Assembly: GCA_035328465.1 (NCBI GenBank)
Contig: DAOLIQ010000041.1
Coordinates: 1 to 28,011, forward strand
Source: JADJEI01 sp035328465
GTDB taxonomy: Bacteria > Bacteroidota > Ignavibacteria > Ignavibacteriales > Ignavibacteriaceae
Direction of reading: 5' to 3'
DNA: 28,011 nucleotides
Position numbers and translations under genes: made by a program. Under the pieces are notes generated by a model that was not told where the DNA came from, did not search any database, and saw only the letters and a list, made by a program, of their open reading frames with translations. Each line of letters starts with the position of its first letter. Position 1 is the first letter of the stretch. Positions 7,950 to 16,584 of the stretch are shown piece by piece.

Positions 7950-8933
7950 GTGGATATTTCTGCTTTAAATGAAAAAATAAAAAACGAAAGTGCATTCATA
8001 GATTTATTAATCAATGAAATCAGCAAAACAATCGTTGGACAAAAAGCAATGGTGGAGCGATTAATTGTTGGCGTGCTTGGCAACGGACATATTTTGCTTG
8101 AAGGAGTGCCGGGATTAGCAAAAACACTTGCAATAAAAACTCTTGCCGCAGCGATGAAGGCAAAATTTCAGAGAATACAATTCACACCGGACTTGCTGCC
8201 GGCTGATTTGGTTGGTACACAAATTTACAATCAGAAGGAAGGTAACTTTCTAATTAAAAAGGGGCCGCTATTTGCAAATTTCATTTTAGCTGATGAAATA
8301 AATCGTGCCCCCGCCAAGGTTCAAAGTGCTTTACTCGAGGCCATGCAGGAGCGTCAGGTTACTATTGGCGAGAGTACTTTCAAACTTGATGAACCCTTCC
8401 TTGTGCTTGCAACGCAAAACCCGATTGAGCAAGAGGGAACATATCCACTTCCCGAAGCGCAGGTTGATCGTTTTATGCTGAAGGTAAAAATCAGCTATCC
8501 AAACAGGGACGAAGAGCTAAAAATTATGAAACAAAATGTAGATGCTGATGAAATAAAAATTCAGCCTGTTATTTCACCTCAGGATATTTTGAATGCACGA
8601 AAGTTAATTCACGAAATTTATCTTGATGAAAAAATTGAAAAATACATTCTCGATATAGTTTTTGCTACAAGAAATCCAAAAGAATTTGGTTTGGATAAAC
8701 TTTCTGATTTAATTGCTTATGGAGCTTCACCGAGAGCTACAATTAATCTGGCTCTTGGTGCAAAAGCGATCGCATTTATCCGAAGGAGGGGTTACGTAAT
8801 TCCTGAAGATGTGCGCGCTATTTGTCACGATGTTCTCCGCCATAGGATATCGGTTACTTACGAAGCTGAGGCTGAGGAAATTACCGCAGAGTCAATCATT
8901 GAGGAAATCCTGAACAAAGTTGAAGTGCCGTAA
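7950..8933 (+). CDS. moxR: MoxR-family AAA+ ATPase
   Basis: This 327-residue cytoplasmic AAA+ ATPase is the first gene of the bat operon. The Walker A variant typical of MoxR is GVPGLAKT (52-59). Walker B is FILADEINRAP (111-121). Sensor 1 is ATQNP (154-158), and the sensor 2 region is GASPRAT (258-264). MoxR proteins act as chaperone-like ATPases that activate or assemble partner complexes through VWA proteins, four of which (counting the DUF58 protein) or their accessory factors follow here. The start is GTG at 7950, preceded by AAAGAGG at 7936-7942. The next gene begins two bases after this stop, so translation is probably coupled. Confidence 0.92.
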   Translation: MDISALNEKIKNESAFIDLLINEISKTIVGQKAMVERLIVGVLGNGHILLEGVPGLAKTLAIKTLAAAMKAKFQRIQFTPDLLPADLVGTQIYNQKEGNFLIKKGPLFANFILADEINRAPAKVQSALLEAMQERQVTIGESTFKLDEPFLVLATQNPIEQEGTYPLPEAQVDRFMLKVKISYPNRDEELKIMKQNVDADEIKIQPVISPQDILNARKLIHEIYLDEKIEKYILDIVFATRNPKEFGLDKLSDLIAYGASPRATINLALGAKAIAFIRRRGYVIPEDVRAICHDVLRHRISVTYEAEAEEITAESIIEEILNKVEVP

Positions 8934-8935
8934 AA

Positions 8936-9811
8936 TTGGAAACAAAAGAATTATTAAAACAAGTTCGCCAAATAGAAATCAGAACCAAAGGACTTGTTAA
9001 TCAGGTTTTTTCTGGTGAGTATCACTCTGTTTTCAAAGGCAGGGGAATGGAATTCTCAGAGGTTCGTGAATATCAATACGGCGATGATATCCGAAATATT
9101 GATTGGAATGTAACTGCACGATTTGGTCATCCGTTCGTAAAGATTTTTGAAGAAGAAAGAGAACTGACTGTGGTTTTGTGTGTTGATATGAGCGGCTCAT
9201 TGAACTACGGAACACTTGAAAAAACAAAACAGCGTGTTGCCGCAGAACTAAGTGCCATTCTTGCATTTTCGGCATTGAAGAATAATGACAAAGTTGGGCT
9301 GCTTCTTTTTACTGATAAAATTGAAAAATTTATTGCACCACGAAAAGGCAATAAACACGTACTTCGATTAGTTCGCGAAGTACTTTCATTTGAACCACAA
9401 GCCAAGCGTACAAATATCAAAGCCGCTTTAGAATATTTGAATAACGCAGTAAAGAAAAGGGCAATAGTTTTTTTGCTCTCGGATTATTTTGATACTGGAT
9501 ATGATAAAATTCTTCGCACTGTTGGAAAGAGGCATGATCTAATTGGAGTAGTGATTGATGATCGTACCGAAAGTGTTATCCCTTCCATAGGTCTTGTTAA
9601 ATTAAAAGATGCAGAAACCGGAGATGAAAGGTGGGTTGACACTTCGGATAAGAATTTCAAATTGCAGCTTCTAAGAAAAAGAATTGAGCATGACAAGCTG
9701 AGGAAATCACTTTTTAATTCAAGCGGACTTGATTCCATCGAGGTGCAGGCAGGGCAAAATTATATCAAACCGCTTGTTAAGTTCTTTAGAATGAGAGAGA
9801 AAAGATGGTAA
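8936..9811 (+). CDS. DUF58-family VWA-like protein of the MoxR system
   Basis: This 291-residue soluble protein carries the DUF58 signature: GRGMEFSEVREYQYGDD (35-51), then IRNIDWNVTARFGHPFVK (52-69). A VWA-like strand and MIDAS motif DMSGS follow (Asp84, Ser86, Ser88). No transmembrane segment or signal peptide is visible, so it is probably cytoplasmic. In operons of this type DUF58 proteins are the partner of MoxR. The start is TTG at 8936, two bases after the moxR stop, with no close Shine-Dalgarno sequence. This suggests translation by re-initiating ribosomes. The gene overlaps the next by seven bases. Confidence 0.9.
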   Translation: METKELLKQVRQIEIRTKGLVNQVFSGEYHSVFKGRGMEFSEVREYQYGDDIRNIDWNVTARFGHPFVKIFEEERELTVVLCVDMSGSLNYGTLEKTKQRVAAELSAILAFSALKNNDKVGLLLFTDKIEKFIAPRKGNKHVLRLVREVLSFEPQAKRTNIKAALEYLNNAVKKRAIVFLLSDYFDTGYDKILRTVGKRHDLIGVVIDDRTESVIPSIGLVKLKDAETGDERWVDTSDKNFKLQLLRKRIEHDKLRKSLFNSSGLDSIEVQAGQNYIKPLVKFFRMREKRW

Positions 9812-10785
9812 AAAAAATATTTATTTTCTTGATCTTCACGACTGTTCTTATTCGCTCTCAAGAAATAAGTGTTAAAGCTTTTACAGATACCTCTGATTAT
9901 AAAATCGGCGATTACATTCTTTTTACTGTAAGTGTAGAATATGATAAAAATATTTTTCTAATGAATCCTTTTTTCCAGGACAGCTTAAAAAATATAGACG
10001 TCATTAAAACCGAAACCCCAATAACTAAAGAAGTCGGCTCAAAAAAAATCACTGACTACAAATATACTCTTTCACGGTATGACTCTTCTGATGTTACTAT
10101 TCCCCCATTGCCGATTTATTACAAGCTAGCTGGATCAAAAGCAAAAATATCACCGGCACTTACTCAGGAATTAATTAAAAGTGATTCCACACTTAAAGCA
10201 GCTTTTAGTAATGCCGTGTCCTTTACAGTTCATTCTCTAAAAGTTTCTAAGGAAGAGGATATTAAAGATGTAAAAGAACCGATGACTATTCCACTCGATT
10301 GGAAAATTATTTTGCTTTGGTTACTTGGGGGACTGATATTATTGGCTTTGGTGATTTTCTTTGTTAGAAAACATATCTTAAAAAAGAAGAACGAAGTCAA
10401 AACTGAAAAAATAATTATTCTTCCTTCACACGTTCGGGCATTAAATAGTTTAAATGAGCTTGAGTCAAAAGAGTTGTGGAAGAATGGATTTGTTAAAGAA
10501 TATCATTCTGAAATAACTGAAATCATTAGAAAATATTTTGAGGAGAGATTTAATTACCCCGCTCTTGAACTAACGACATCGGAATCAATAGAGTTATTAA
10601 AGAACTATTCTGATGCAAAAGATATATTAAATGTTACCCGTGATTTTTTAACAAACGCTGACTTAGTCAAGTTCGCAAAATTTATTCCGATGGCATCGAT
10701 AAATATTGAAATGATGAATCAAGCCCGAGAAATAGTAGAACAAACTATTCCAAATCGAACCGGGGCATTAAAGGAATCCGCATGA
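9805..10785 (+). CDS. Short BatD-like single-pass membrane protein
   Basis: This 326-residue protein has a signal peptide (1-18, ending IRSQ). An extracytoplasmic beta-rich domain follows (about 20-155, DTSDYKIGDYILFTVSVEY), then one transmembrane helix (about 167-187, ending FFVRKH). A cytoplasmic helical domain of some 130 residues (HSEITEIIRKYFEERFN) ends the protein. This is the layout of BatD, but only half the length, with one beta domain instead of several. The cytoplasmic tail resembles the tail of the longer BatD gene downstream. In related operons a protein of this kind sits between the DUF58 and batA genes. Its role is inferred: a membrane anchor or partner linking MoxR/DUF58 to BatA. 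It overlaps both neighbours (seven and four bases). Confidence 0.7.
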   Translation: MVKKIFIFLIFTTVLIRSQEISVKAFTDTSDYKIGDYILFTVSVEYDKNIFLMNPFFQDSLKNIDVIKTETPITKEVGSKKITDYKYTLSRYDSSDVTIPPLPIYYKLAGSKAKISPALTQELIKSDSTLKAAFSNAVSFTVHSLKVSKEEDIKDVKEPMTIPLDWKIILLWLLGGLILLALVIFFVRKHILKKKNEVKTEKIIILPSHVRALNSLNELESKELWKNGFVKEYHSEITEIIRKYFEERFNYPALELTTSESIELLKNYSDAKDILNVTRDFLTNADLVKFAKFIPMASINIEMMNQAREIVEQTIPNRTGALKESA

Positions 10786-11780
10786 TCGCAAAAGATTTAT
10801 CATTCGCTTATCCCTGGGTACTTTGGTTCTTGTTAGTTATTCCGGCAATGATCTTTTGGCATTATTTTAAAGGGCGAAAACGAGAACCGGGAATAAATTA
10901 TTCTTATTTAAAATTTGTAGATGGGATTTCTTCCAACTGGAAAGAAAAATTAAAAGACGTTCCAATTTTTCTACGCGCTGCTGCTTTGGCTTTTATGATC
11001 ATTGCTTTAGCGCGTCCGCAGACATTTTCTTCGGGCGAAAATATTTATGCCGAAGGGATTGATATTTCGCTCGTGCTTGATATTTCGGGCAGTATGCTTG
11101 CAGAAGATTTACGCCCAAACAGATTGGAATCTGCAAAAAACGTAATTGATAAATTTATTGAAGGAAGAGTTTCTGATCGAATCGGGTTAGTTGTTTTTTC
11201 ACGATACGCTTTTACGCAATGTCCCTTAACGGTCGATTATAAAGTACTGCGAAACCTTTTAAGTGAAATAAAAAGCGGAATGATCGAAGATGGTACTGCT
11301 ATTGGCAATGCTCTGGCTAATGGTACAAACAGGTTGAAAGACAGTGAGGCAAAAAGCAAAATAATTATTTTACTTACGGATGGTGTAAACAATGCCGGCG
11401 AAGTTGATCCTTTGACAGCGGTAGAGATTGCGAAGAATTATGGAATAAGAATTTATACAATTGGCGTTGGCACGCGCGGTGAAGCGCCTTATCCTGTCCA
11501 AACTCCATTTGGAATTCGTTATCAAATGGTTCCTGTTGAAATTGACGAACCTTTGCTTAAAAATATTGCCGGATCTACGGGGGGGCAATATTTCCGTGCA
11601 ACTGATAATCGGACACTGAATGAAATTTATAATAAAATAGACAAGCTTGAAAAAACTAAAGTGGAAGTTACTTCCTATCAAAGTGCTGCTGAACTTTATT
11701 ATGGCTGGCTTAAAATCAGTTTACTTTTAATTCTATTAGAATTGATTTTAAGTAAAACAATTTTGAGGAGGCTGCCTTAA
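10782..11780 (+). CDS. batA: BatA, membrane VWA-domain protein
   Basis: This 332-residue protein has two N-terminal transmembrane helices (about 11-28 and 62-79), a VWA domain and a C-terminal helix (about 309-328). The metal-ion-dependent adhesion site is complete: DISGS (Asp100, Ser102, Ser104), Thr172 in EDGTAIG and Asp200 in LLTDG. The conserved AEDLRPNRLESAK segment follows the first motif, as in all Bat VWA proteins. The ATGA overlap with the previous gene and TAATG overlap with batB show a tightly coupled operon. Bat proteins were named for a proposed role in aerotolerance in Bacteroides. The molecular role is thought to be assembly or stabilisation of envelope proteins. This is knowledge of the family, not of this protein. 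Confidence 0.92.
   Translation: MIAKDLSFAYPWVLWFLLVIPAMIFWHYFKGRKREPGINYSYLKFVDGISSNWKEKLKDVPIFLRAAALAFMIIALARPQTFSSGENIYAEGIDISLVLDISGSMLAEDLRPNRLESAKNVIDKFIEGRVSDRIGLVVFSRYAFTQCPLTVDYKVLRNLLSEIKSGMIEDGTAIGNALANGTNRLKDSEAKSKIIILLTDGVNNAGEVDPLTAVEIAKNYGIRIYTIGVGTRGEAPYPVQTPFGIRYQMVPVEIDEPLLKNIAGSTGGQYFRATDNRTLNEIYNKIDKLEKTKVEVTSYQSAAELYYGWLKISLLLILLELILSKTILRRLP
11765..11771 (+). promoter_or_regulatory. Strong ribosome binding site for batB inside batA
   Basis: GAGGAGG lies within the last codons of batA, eight bases before the batB ATG at 11780, which itself overlaps the batA stop as TAATG. It is the strongest internal Shine-Dalgarno site in the operon and fixes the batB start. Confidence 0.7.
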
Positions 11781-12826
11781 TGTTTAGGTTTGAACATCCG
11801 GAGTATTTAGCTTTTCTGTATTTAATTCCGATTCTTATTGCCGGCTACTGGTTTGCCGTTTACCTGAAAAATAAATCGCTTGTAAATTTTGCTGATAAGA
11901 AACTCCATTCTATCGTAATTCCTGATTACAGTTCAGTTAAAAATATCTTACGCTTCGTACTTATCATTCTTGCACTTGTGTCGGGTATATTTGCCTTGGC
12001 TAATCCTCAGGTGGGTAGTAAATTGGAAGAAGTGAAACAGCAGGGTATAGATGTAGTTATTTGTCTTGATGTTTCATTAAGCATGCAGGCAGAAGACATT
12101 AAGCCGAACCGATTAGAAAAAGCAAAGTTTCAAATTTCAAACTTGATTCAAAAACTTCGCGGCGATAGAATTGGATTGATTATTTTTTCAGGTGATGCTT
12201 ATGTGCAGTTTCCACTCACAACAGACTACTCGGCTGCAAATTTATTTTTATCTGCTGTTGATTTTAATTCTGTACCTCAGCCGGGGACTGCAATTGCTGC
12301 AGCAATCAATATGGCTGTTCAATCATTTGATTCTGTAGCAACACAAAAAGTAATTGTTGTGATCACCGATGGCGAAGACCACGAAGGTGATATCGATGCT
12401 GCAGTTTCCGAAGCACAAGAAAAAAATATTAAGATATATGCAATTGGTCTTGGATCACCGGATGGCGTTCCGATCCCGGTTTATGATCCCAAAGGACGAC
12501 CAATGGGATTTAAAGAAGACCGAATGGGAAATACCGTGCTTACTAAACTTGATGAATCAGTTTTAATAAAAATTACTGAACAGGGTAATGGCAAATATTT
12601 TCGCGGTTCAAATTATGATGATCATCTGGATAAAATATTTAAGGATTTATCAGAAATTGAAAAGACTGAGTTCGGCGTTAAGAAAGTAACTGATTATGAA
12701 GATCGGTTTTATTATTTCCTGATACCGGCAGTAATGTTTTTATTCGCAGAATTTTTTATGACTGACAGAAAATCCAAATTCTATAAAAAGTTAAATCAAA
12801 AATTAGGTTTAGAAAAGAAAGATTAA
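11780..12826 (+). CDS. batB: BatB, membrane VWA-domain protein
   Basis: This 348-residue paralogue of BatA has the same membrane layout: two N-terminal helices (about 9-29 and 55-75), a VWA domain and a C-terminal helix (about 318-335). The MIDAS motif is intact, with DVSLS (Asp97, Ser99, Ser101), Thr170 in QPGTAIA and Asp197 in VITDGED. The AEDIKPNRLEKAK segment parallels BatA. BatA and BatB probably form hetero-oligomers in the inner membrane. After the last helix it ends in a charged Lys-rich tail. A 16-base gap separates it from batC. Confidence 0.92.
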   Translation: MFRFEHPEYLAFLYLIPILIAGYWFAVYLKNKSLVNFADKKLHSIVIPDYSSVKNILRFVLIILALVSGIFALANPQVGSKLEEVKQQGIDVVICLDVSLSMQAEDIKPNRLEKAKFQISNLIQKLRGDRIGLIIFSGDAYVQFPLTTDYSAANLFLSAVDFNSVPQPGTAIAAAINMAVQSFDSVATQKVIVVITDGEDHEGDIDAAVSEAQEKNIKIYAIGLGSPDGVPIPVYDPKGRPMGFKEDRMGNTVLTKLDESVLIKITEQGNGKYFRGSNYDDHLDKIFKDLSEIEKTEFGVKKVTDYEDRFYYFLIPAVMFLFAEFFMTDRKSKFYKKLNQKLGLEKKD

Positions 12827-12842
12827 TTATTAAGATAAGTTT

Positions 12843-13595
12843 ATGAAAAAATATTTTTTTGTTTTACTCATAATATCAATACAAGTAATTTCTTTTGGTC
12901 AAAGCACACGCTCATTGAATAATGATGGTGTTGATTTATACAAAGATGGAAAATTTAATGATGCTGAAATTAATTTTAAGAAAAGCGTTGAAAGTGAACC
13001 TGAAATTTTCGAGTCTAAATTCAATCTCGGCGATACGTATTACAAACAGGGCAAGTATGACGAAGCTATAAAAACTTATCAGTCGCTGCAAAGTCAGACA
13101 AATGATAATGAATTAAAAGCAAAACTGCAGCATAATATTGGCAATTCGTTTTTAAAATCTCAGAAACTAGAAGAGAGTGTTAATGCATATAAAAATGCGC
13201 TCAAACTAAATCCTAACGATGAAGACACGAAATATAATTTATCTTATGCCCTATCCTTATTAAAGGATAAACAAAATCAACAGAAGAATGATCAAAACAA
13301 TAAGGACCAGAAAAAGGATAACAAACAAAATAAGGATGAGCAGAACAAGGATCAGAATAAACAGGATAATAAAGATCAAAAGCAAGATAAACAGGATCAG
13401 CAGAATCAAAACCAACAACAGCAAAATCCAAAAGATCAGCAAACTAAGCAAGACGCTTTGAAACAAAAGCCAAGTAAAATTTCAAAAGAGGAATCGGAAA
13501 GAATTTTGAATGCGTTAAAGAATAATGAGAAAGATCTTCAGAAAAAATTGCGGAAGAAAGCAGGTAATGTTGTTCGAACTGACAAAGATTGGTAA
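12843..13595 (+). CDS. batC: BatC, exported TPR protein with Q/N/D/K-rich tail
   Basis: This 250-residue exported protein has a signal peptide (1-20, ending SFGQ). Three TPR-type helix pairs follow (about 23-140, with NLGDTYYKQGKYDEAIKTYQ and NIGNSFLKSQKLEESVNAYK). A 64-residue stretch (141-204) made almost only of Lys, Asp, Asn and Gln comes next, then a basic C-terminal helix. TPR proteins of this operon type are thought to be the periplasmic scaffold for BatA/BatB. The low-complexity linker is common in BatC homologues but its length varies. No good Shine-Dalgarno sequence is seen before the ATG at 12843. The batD gene starts two bases after this stop codon. Confidence 0.88.
   Translation: MKKYFFVLLIISIQVISFGQSTRSLNNDGVDLYKDGKFNDAEINFKKSVESEPEIFESKFNLGDTYYKQGKYDEAIKTYQSLQSQTNDNELKAKLQHNIGNSFLKSQKLEESVNAYKNALKLNPNDEDTKYNLSYALSLLKDKQNQQKNDQNNKDQKKDNKQNKDEQNKDQNKQDNKDQKQDKQDQQNQNQQQQNPKDQQTKQDALKQKPSKISKEESERILNALKNNEKDLQKKLRKKAGNVVRTDKDW
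13263..13454 (+). repeat. Low-complexity coding repeat in batC
   Basis: The stretch codes for 64 residues, of which all but Pro196 and Thr201 are Lys, Asp, Asn, Gln or Glu. At DNA level it is a degenerate array of AAA/CAA/GAT/AAT-type codons with recurring AAGGATCAGAA-like units. It could change length by replication slippage. It also generates long antisense hydrophobic reading frames that are not genes. Confidence 0.75.
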
Positions 13596-13596
13596 A

Positions 13597-15393
13597 ATGA
13601 CTTCAAAAATATTGCTGTTAATTTTATTTTTCAGCTCACTTAATTATGCTCAAAAATTCTATGCTTCAGTTGATAAAAATAAGGTTGGGCTAAATGAGCA
13701 ATTCGAAATATCTTTTACTTTTGAAGGGAAAGATATTAACAGTTTAAATAATTTTACCCCGCCTGCATTCACAAATTTCCTTACACTTTCCGGACCGAAT
13801 CAATCAACAAGTATGCAGATCATTAATGGTAATGTTTCTGCATCACGAACATATTCTTATTACTTACAACCAAGAAGCATCGGTAAATTTTCTATCGGCA
13901 GCGCTTCAATTCAATTTGATGGTGGAACCTTTAAAACACAACCTCTGACAATCGAAGTAGTGAAAGGAAATACACTTCCGCAGCAGCAGTCAAATGATAA
14001 TACTATATCGAATGCAGATATTGGCGACAACTTATTTATTCGCGCCATTGTTGATAAACAAAAAGTTTATCTCGGCGAGCAAGTTACAGTTGTCTATAAG
14101 CTTTATACCCGATTAAATATTGCCTCGCAGATGTCTATTAATAAACTTCCGAATTACGAAGGGTTTTGGTCGGAAGAAATTGAGACTGCGAACAATATTG
14201 ATTTTACTACAGAAGTAATTAATGGGAAACAATACAGGGTGGGGGTTCTAAAAAGAGCTGCACTTTTTCCTTCTCAAACCGGGGAGCTTTCAATTACACC
14301 GTTCGAATTAAATGTTCCGGTACAAATTCAAACGAAAAAAAGAAGTAATAATATCTTTGATGATTTTTTTAATGATCCTTTCGGAAGAAGTGAGACTTAT
14401 GAATACAATGCGAAGTCAAATACTGTTAAAATCTCAGTTCTTCCACTTCCCGAATTAAAAAAGCCGAAGTCTTTTGCCGGCGCTGTCGGGAAGTTTGAAA
14501 TCACTTCTTCTATCGAACAGAAAAAATATAAAACTAATGAACCTATAACGATTAAGCTTACAATTTCTGGCTCCGGAAATATCAAACTTTTAAATATACC
14601 AGAATTAAATCTGCCTACAGGATTGGATAAATATGAACCTAAAACTGATGAACAAATCAGTGCAGGCGTTGTTGTAACTGGAGTAAAAACTATTGAGTAT
14701 GTTATTGTTCCAAGAATTGCAGGCACAAAAGAAATTCCCCCCGTAGAATTTTCCTATTTCGATCCTTCAAAAAAATCTTACGTAACGTTAACTACCCAAA
14801 GTTACACAATTGATATTGCTCAGGGTGACGCAGACAATTCAGAATACGCAAACAAACAGGGTATAGAAACACTTGATCAGGATATTAGGTATTTAAAAAT
14901 CGAACCTGATGATATTTCAAAAAATTCCGGCATTATTCTTTTTCACTTTGGATATTGGATGTTTTTTATTGTTCCGTTTCTCGCAGTAATTTTACTTGTT
15001 AATTGGAAACGGCGTCAGGATAAGCTTTCAGGAAATGTTCAACTGATGAAGTTTCAACGTGCTCAAAAAATTGCGAAGAATAGATTGAAAGCTGCAAAAA
15101 AATTAATGGAAGAAAATAAAGTCGAAATTTTCTTTACTGAGATTTCGCTTGCACTGTTTGGCTATCTTGAAGATAAATTACACATTTCAAAAGCAGAGTT
15201 TACTCTTGATCGTGCTTGTGAAATTTTAACAAGTAAAAATATTCCAGAGCAGATAATCAATGAGTTGAGAGATTCCGTACAAAAGTGTGAGTTTGTCCGA
15301 TTTGCTCCTAATACTGATGGAGAAGCAGCTATGAAAGAAATGTATGAAATTATTTCACACATAATTGTTGAGATTGAAAGGAGCATAAAATAA
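13597..15393 (+). CDS. batD: BatD, large exported membrane protein
   Basis: This 598-residue protein belongs to the BatD family. It has a signal peptide (1-19, ending LNYAQ). Several extracytoplasmic beta domains fill about 20-450, each opening with a motif like VDKNKVGLNEQFEISFTF or VDKQKVYLGEQVTVVYKL. One transmembrane helix follows (around GYWMFFIVPFLAVILLV). A cytoplasmic helical tail of about 120 residues ends the protein. The frame is open upstream to 13525, but that would overlap batC. I place the start at 13597 because it gives a clean signal peptide directly after the batC stop. The tail resembles that of the shorter BatD-like gene at 9805, which suggests ancient duplication. It is probably an inner-membrane component of the Bat complex with its bulk in the periplasm. 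Confidence 0.88.
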   Translation: MTSKILLLILFFSSLNYAQKFYASVDKNKVGLNEQFEISFTFEGKDINSLNNFTPPAFTNFLTLSGPNQSTSMQIINGNVSASRTYSYYLQPRSIGKFSIGSASIQFDGGTFKTQPLTIEVVKGNTLPQQQSNDNTISNADIGDNLFIRAIVDKQKVYLGEQVTVVYKLYTRLNIASQMSINKLPNYEGFWSEEIETANNIDFTTEVINGKQYRVGVLKRAALFPSQTGELSITPFELNVPVQIQTKKRSNNIFDDFFNDPFGRSETYEYNAKSNTVKISVLPLPELKKPKSFAGAVGKFEITSSIEQKKYKTNEPITIKLTISGSGNIKLLNIPELNLPTGLDKYEPKTDEQISAGVVVTGVKTIEYVIVPRIAGTKEIPPVEFSYFDPSKKSYVTLTTQSYTIDIAQGDADNSEYANKQGIETLDQDIRYLKIEPDDISKNSGIILFHFGYWMFFIVPFLAVILLVNWKRRQDKLSGNVQLMKFQRAQKIAKNRLKAAKKLMEENKVEIFFTEISLALFGYLEDKLHISKAEFTLDRACEILTSKNIPEQIINELRDSVQKCEFVRFAPNTDGEAAMKEMYEIISHIIVEIERSIK

Positions 15394-15396
15394 TTT

Positions 15397-16176
15397 ATGA
15401 AAATTCCTTCAAATCAAATGATTAAAATTTTTTACCTATTAATTTTATTTCAATTGCCGGATTTATCTAAAGCAGCACAAAATGTAGAGAATATTTTTAA
15501 CTCGGCAAATCAAAATTATAAAACAGGAAATTTTGAATTTGCTGCTTCTGAATATGAAAAATTAATTAGCCAAGGTTATGAAGGCACTTCACTTTTTTAT
15601 AATCTTGGAAATTCCTATTACAGACTTGGAAAACTTGGAAAGGCAATATTAAATTATGAAAAAGCACTAAAGTTATCACCCGGCGATGAAGATGTTTTAC
15701 ATAATCTTGCTTTTGTAAATTTGAAAACTGTTGACAAAATTGAAACTCTGCCAAAGTTTTTTCTGTTTCAATGGTGGGAAAATTTACTCGGTTTATTTAC
15801 TGTTAATGGATGGAGTTATTTTTTACTCGGACTATTTCTATTGATACTTACTTGTGTAGTAGTTTATTTTTTTATCAAAAAAATTGAATACCAAAAGGCT
15901 GCTTTCCTTACAGGATTGTTTCTCAGTTTAATTTTCCTTTTTACTGCTTCAATTCTAACAATAAATCTTAATCGGGAAATGAATTGGAAATTTGGGATAG
16001 TAATGACTACCAAGTTAACCGCTAAAACTTCGCCGGATTATCAAAGTAAGGATTACTTTTTAATTCACGAAGGTCTAAAAGTTAAAATTGAAGACGAACT
16101 TCAAAATTGGTATAAAATCAAATTACCCGATGGAAAAATTGGCTGGGTGATTAAAGGAGAACTCGAAATTATTTAG
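15397..16176 (+). CDS. batE: BatE, TPR protein with two membrane helices and C-terminal SH3 domain
   Basis: This 259-residue protein has an N-terminal signal or anchor segment, then TPR units (about 29-105: SLFYNLGNSYYRLGKLGKAI and NYEKALKLSPGDEDVLHNLA). Two transmembrane helices follow (about 131-158 and 167-190). A bacterial SH3 domain ends the protein (about 205-258, ending PDGKIGWVIKGELEII). This is the classical BatE layout. The ATG at 15397 has AAAGGAG 13 bases upstream. A second Met at residue 8 is a less likely start. It is the last gene of the operon. The next gene lies 80 bases on and has its own promoter candidate and no terminator before it, so read-through is possible. Confidence 0.88.
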   Translation: MKIPSNQMIKIFYLLILFQLPDLSKAAQNVENIFNSANQNYKTGNFEFAASEYEKLISQGYEGTSLFYNLGNSYYRLGKLGKAILNYEKALKLSPGDEDVLHNLAFVNLKTVDKIETLPKFFLFQWWENLLGLFTVNGWSYFLLGLFLLILTCVVVYFFIKKIEYQKAAFLTGLFLSLIFLFTASILTINLNREMNWKFGIVMTTKLTAKTSPDYQSKDYFLIHEGLKVKIEDELQNWYKIKLPDGKIGWVIKGELEII

Positions 16177-16209
16177 TACAATAATTAATGCTTTTTTTAA
16201 TGACAGAAA

Positions 16210-16238
16210 TTGAATAGTTTTAATACCAGAATTATTAA
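16210..16238 (+). promoter_or_regulatory. Candidate promoter of the YHS/Cys-rich pair
   Basis: TTGAAT (16210-16215) and TATTAA (16233-16238) are 17 bases apart. They lie just before a GAAAGGAAA ribosome site and the ATG at 16257. The match is moderate in such AT-rich DNA. No clear metal-regulator box is visible beside it. Confidence 0.3.
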
Positions 16239-16256
16239 AAAAATGAAAGGAAATGC

Positions 16257-16568
16257 ATGAAAAAAATGACCTTTTTCTTTGTATTTATTCTTGCTGTTGG
16301 ATTTTCAACCAAAATCTTTGCACAGGAAATTACAAAAGACTCAAACACAAAAACCGAACAAACACAAACTGTTGACTCGAATAAACCTTTTAACACAGTT
16401 TGTCCTGTTAGCGGTGAAGAAGTTAACCCGGAAATTACATATCAGTATGATGGTAAAACTTATGCTTTATGCTGCAAAAGCTGTTTAAAGAAATTTAAAA
16501 ATAATCCTGAGAAGTACATCGGTAAATTAAGTGAAGATGGAAAATCAATTAAAAAGAAATCTGAATAA
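16257..16568 (+). CDS. Exported YHS-domain (metal-binding) protein
   Basis: This is a 103-residue exported protein. A signal peptide (1-23, ending KIFAQ) is followed by a Thr/Gln-rich spacer (24-44). A YHS domain follows (about 45-90): FNTVCPVSGEEVNPEITYQY, then DGKTYALCCKSCLKKF and NNPEKYI. Cys49, Cys72, Cys73 and Cys76 are the likely metal ligands. YHS/TRASH domains are linked to copper and other heavy-metal sensing or handling. With a signal peptide this one should act outside the cytoplasm. A small Cys-rich exported protein follows after 16 bases, so the pair is probably one transcript. It may hand metal to, or take it from, that protein (inference). No metal pump or sensor gene is adjacent. 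Confidence 0.82.
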   Translation: MKKMTFFFVFILAVGFSTKIFAQEITKDSNTKTEQTQTVDSNKPFNTVCPVSGEEVNPEITYQYDGKTYALCCKSCLKKFKNNPEKYIGKLSEDGKSIKKKSE

Positions 16569-16584
16569 AGGGAAGGTTTATAAA

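Noticed and set aside
13213..13466. Two minus-strand frames with extremely hydrophobic or odd translations opposite batC
   Set aside because: They are antisense shadows of the K/D/N/Q-rich codon array. Complementing AAA, CAA and GAT codons yields Leu/Ile/Phe-rich frames by chance. No ribosome site or homology is visible.
13525..13596. Upstream extension of batD to 13525
   Set aside because: It overlaps the conserved end of batC and puts 24 residues before the signal peptide.
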